A stretch of 31,061 nucleotides of DNA, taken from contig JBDIAL010000019.1 in the NCBI GenBank assembly GCA_039812405.1, forward strand, positions 1 to 31,061. Direction: 5' to 3'. Position 1 is the stretch's first letter, and every line of letters starts with the position of its first letter. The DNA is from Nostocoides sp039812405 (GTDB lineage Bacteria; Actinomycetota; Actinomycetes; Actinomycetales; Dermatophilaceae). A program made the position numbers and the translations under genes. This document shows, one piece after another, positions 30,535 through 31,061 of the stretch. The notes under the pieces are model-generated. The model did no database searches, was not told where the DNA came from, and saw only the letters and a program-made list of their open reading frames with translations.

Positions 30535-31061
30535 GTGGCGGACCGACCCGTCACCGTCGCCGAGCTCGCCGGCTGGATGGAGCGCTTCCGGCGGCTCGTC
30601 CACGCCGACCGCGACCACCTCACCGACCTCGACGCGGCGATCGGCGACGCCGACCACGGGCTCAACCTCGACCGCGGGATGACCGCCGTCGGCGAGGCGC
30701 TCCGCGGGACCCGCCCGGACACCGTCGAGCAGCTCTTCACGACGGTGGGGATGACCCTCGTGAGCACCGTCGGGGGCGCGAGCGGGCCGCTCTACGGCAC
30801 CTTCTTCCTCCGCCTCGGCCGGTCCGCGGGAGCGGTCGAGGGGCTCGACGCGCTCGGCCTCGCCGCCGCCCTGCGCGCCGGTGTCGACGGGGTGGTCGCC
30901 CGCGGTCGGGCCGAGCCGGGCGACAAGACGATGGTCGACGCGCTCGGTCCCGCCGTGACGGCCTTCGCGGAGGCCGTGGGAGCGCATCCCGAGCCCGAGG
31001 CGGGCTGGGCCGGGGCCACGGACCCCGCCGACTCCCCGGGCATCGGCGGAGTCGTAGCTGA
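30535..31061 (+). CDS. dhaL: Dihydroxyacetone kinase subunit DhaL, N-terminal part (runs off the right edge)
   Basis: 175 residues of the ADP-binding subunit of dihydroxyacetone kinase; no stop before the window end. Seen: DLDAAIGDADHGLNLDRGM (31-49), whose aspartates D38 and D40 bind the Mg-nucleotide, STVGGASGPLYGTFFL and GDKTMVDALGPAV, all diagnostic of DhaL. The GTG at 30535 is 1 bp after the dhaK stop, with GGGGAG upstream, so the two are co-translated. Whether dhaM follows is outside the view. Confidence 0.93.
   Translation, partial: MADRPVTVAELAGWMERFRRLVHADRDHLTDLDAAIGDADHGLNLDRGMTAVGEALRGTRPDTVEQLFTTVGMTLVSTVGGASGPLYGTFFLRLGRSAGAVEGLDALGLAAALRAGVDGVVARGRAEPGDKTMVDALGPAVTAFAEAVGAHPEPEAGWAGATDPADSPGIGGVVA

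Overview
The window is GC-rich DNA (roughly 70% or more) with actinobacterial hallmarks: many GTG starts, strong Shine-Dalgarno sequences, stop/start overlaps (GTGA, ATGA, TGATG), a LacI regulator with an AACGTT-centred operator, and a CUT1 sugar importer without its own ATPase. A recurring GTATGC/GCATAC word is also present. An Actinomycetota of the Micrococcales type (Intrasporangiaceae-like) is the most likely source; this is an inference from style, not a database match. No tRNA, rRNA, CRISPR array, transposase or phage gene was seen.

Region 1 (1-9400) looks like one co-regulated catabolic island. It contains a glutamine-synthetase-like amine ligase followed by a cytochrome P450 (cut by the left edge), an acetoacetate-decarboxylase-fold enzyme with a MarR regulator, and an operon of aldehyde dehydrogenase, HpaD-type extradiol dioxygenase, FAH-fold enzyme and gamma-glutamyl-amine hydrolase (class I GATase fold). 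An APC amine/amino-acid permease completes it. All four transcription units carry a near-identical operator, GTTCGG-NN-CC(G/A)(A/T)A(C/T), at their promoters. The gene mix combines gamma-glutamylation of an amine with meta-cleavage of a catechol ring. I infer a pathway for an aromatic amine that is taken up, glutamylated, oxidised, deglutamylated and ring-opened.

Region 2 (9443-12023) is housekeeping-like: a D-3-phosphoglycerate dehydrogenase with an ACT domain, and an AI-2E/PerM family membrane protein.

Region 3 (12095-19789) is a LacI-controlled operon. It holds two SIS-domain proteins (FrlB/GfrE/GfrF type), a FrlD-type kinase and an ABC importer (lipoprotein plus two permeases). The predicted role is uptake, phosphorylation and deglycation of fructosamines (Amadori products). 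The 470-bp gap between lacI and the operon holds two hairpins, a 30-bp tandem repeat, a TTGACA promoter and twin LacI operators. A 34-bp perfect palindrome closes the operon.

Region 4 (19970-26990) holds an MFS sugar porter, an unusual PfkB kinase, a GH65 inverting phosphorylase, a beta-phosphoglucomutase and a ROK repressor. Together they fit import of an alpha-glucoside, phosphorolysis to beta-glucose 1-phosphate, conversion to glucose 6-phosphate, and phosphorylation of the other half.

Region 5 (27060-31061) has a large hairpin terminator, a secreted protein with two tandem molybdopterin-domain-like repeats, a C45 (acyl-transferase-like) Ntn hydrolase, and divergently dhaK and dhaL (cut by the right edge). 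A 37-bp palindromic element occurs twice in inverted orientation (3433-3469 and 27025-27061), bracketing most of regions 1-4.
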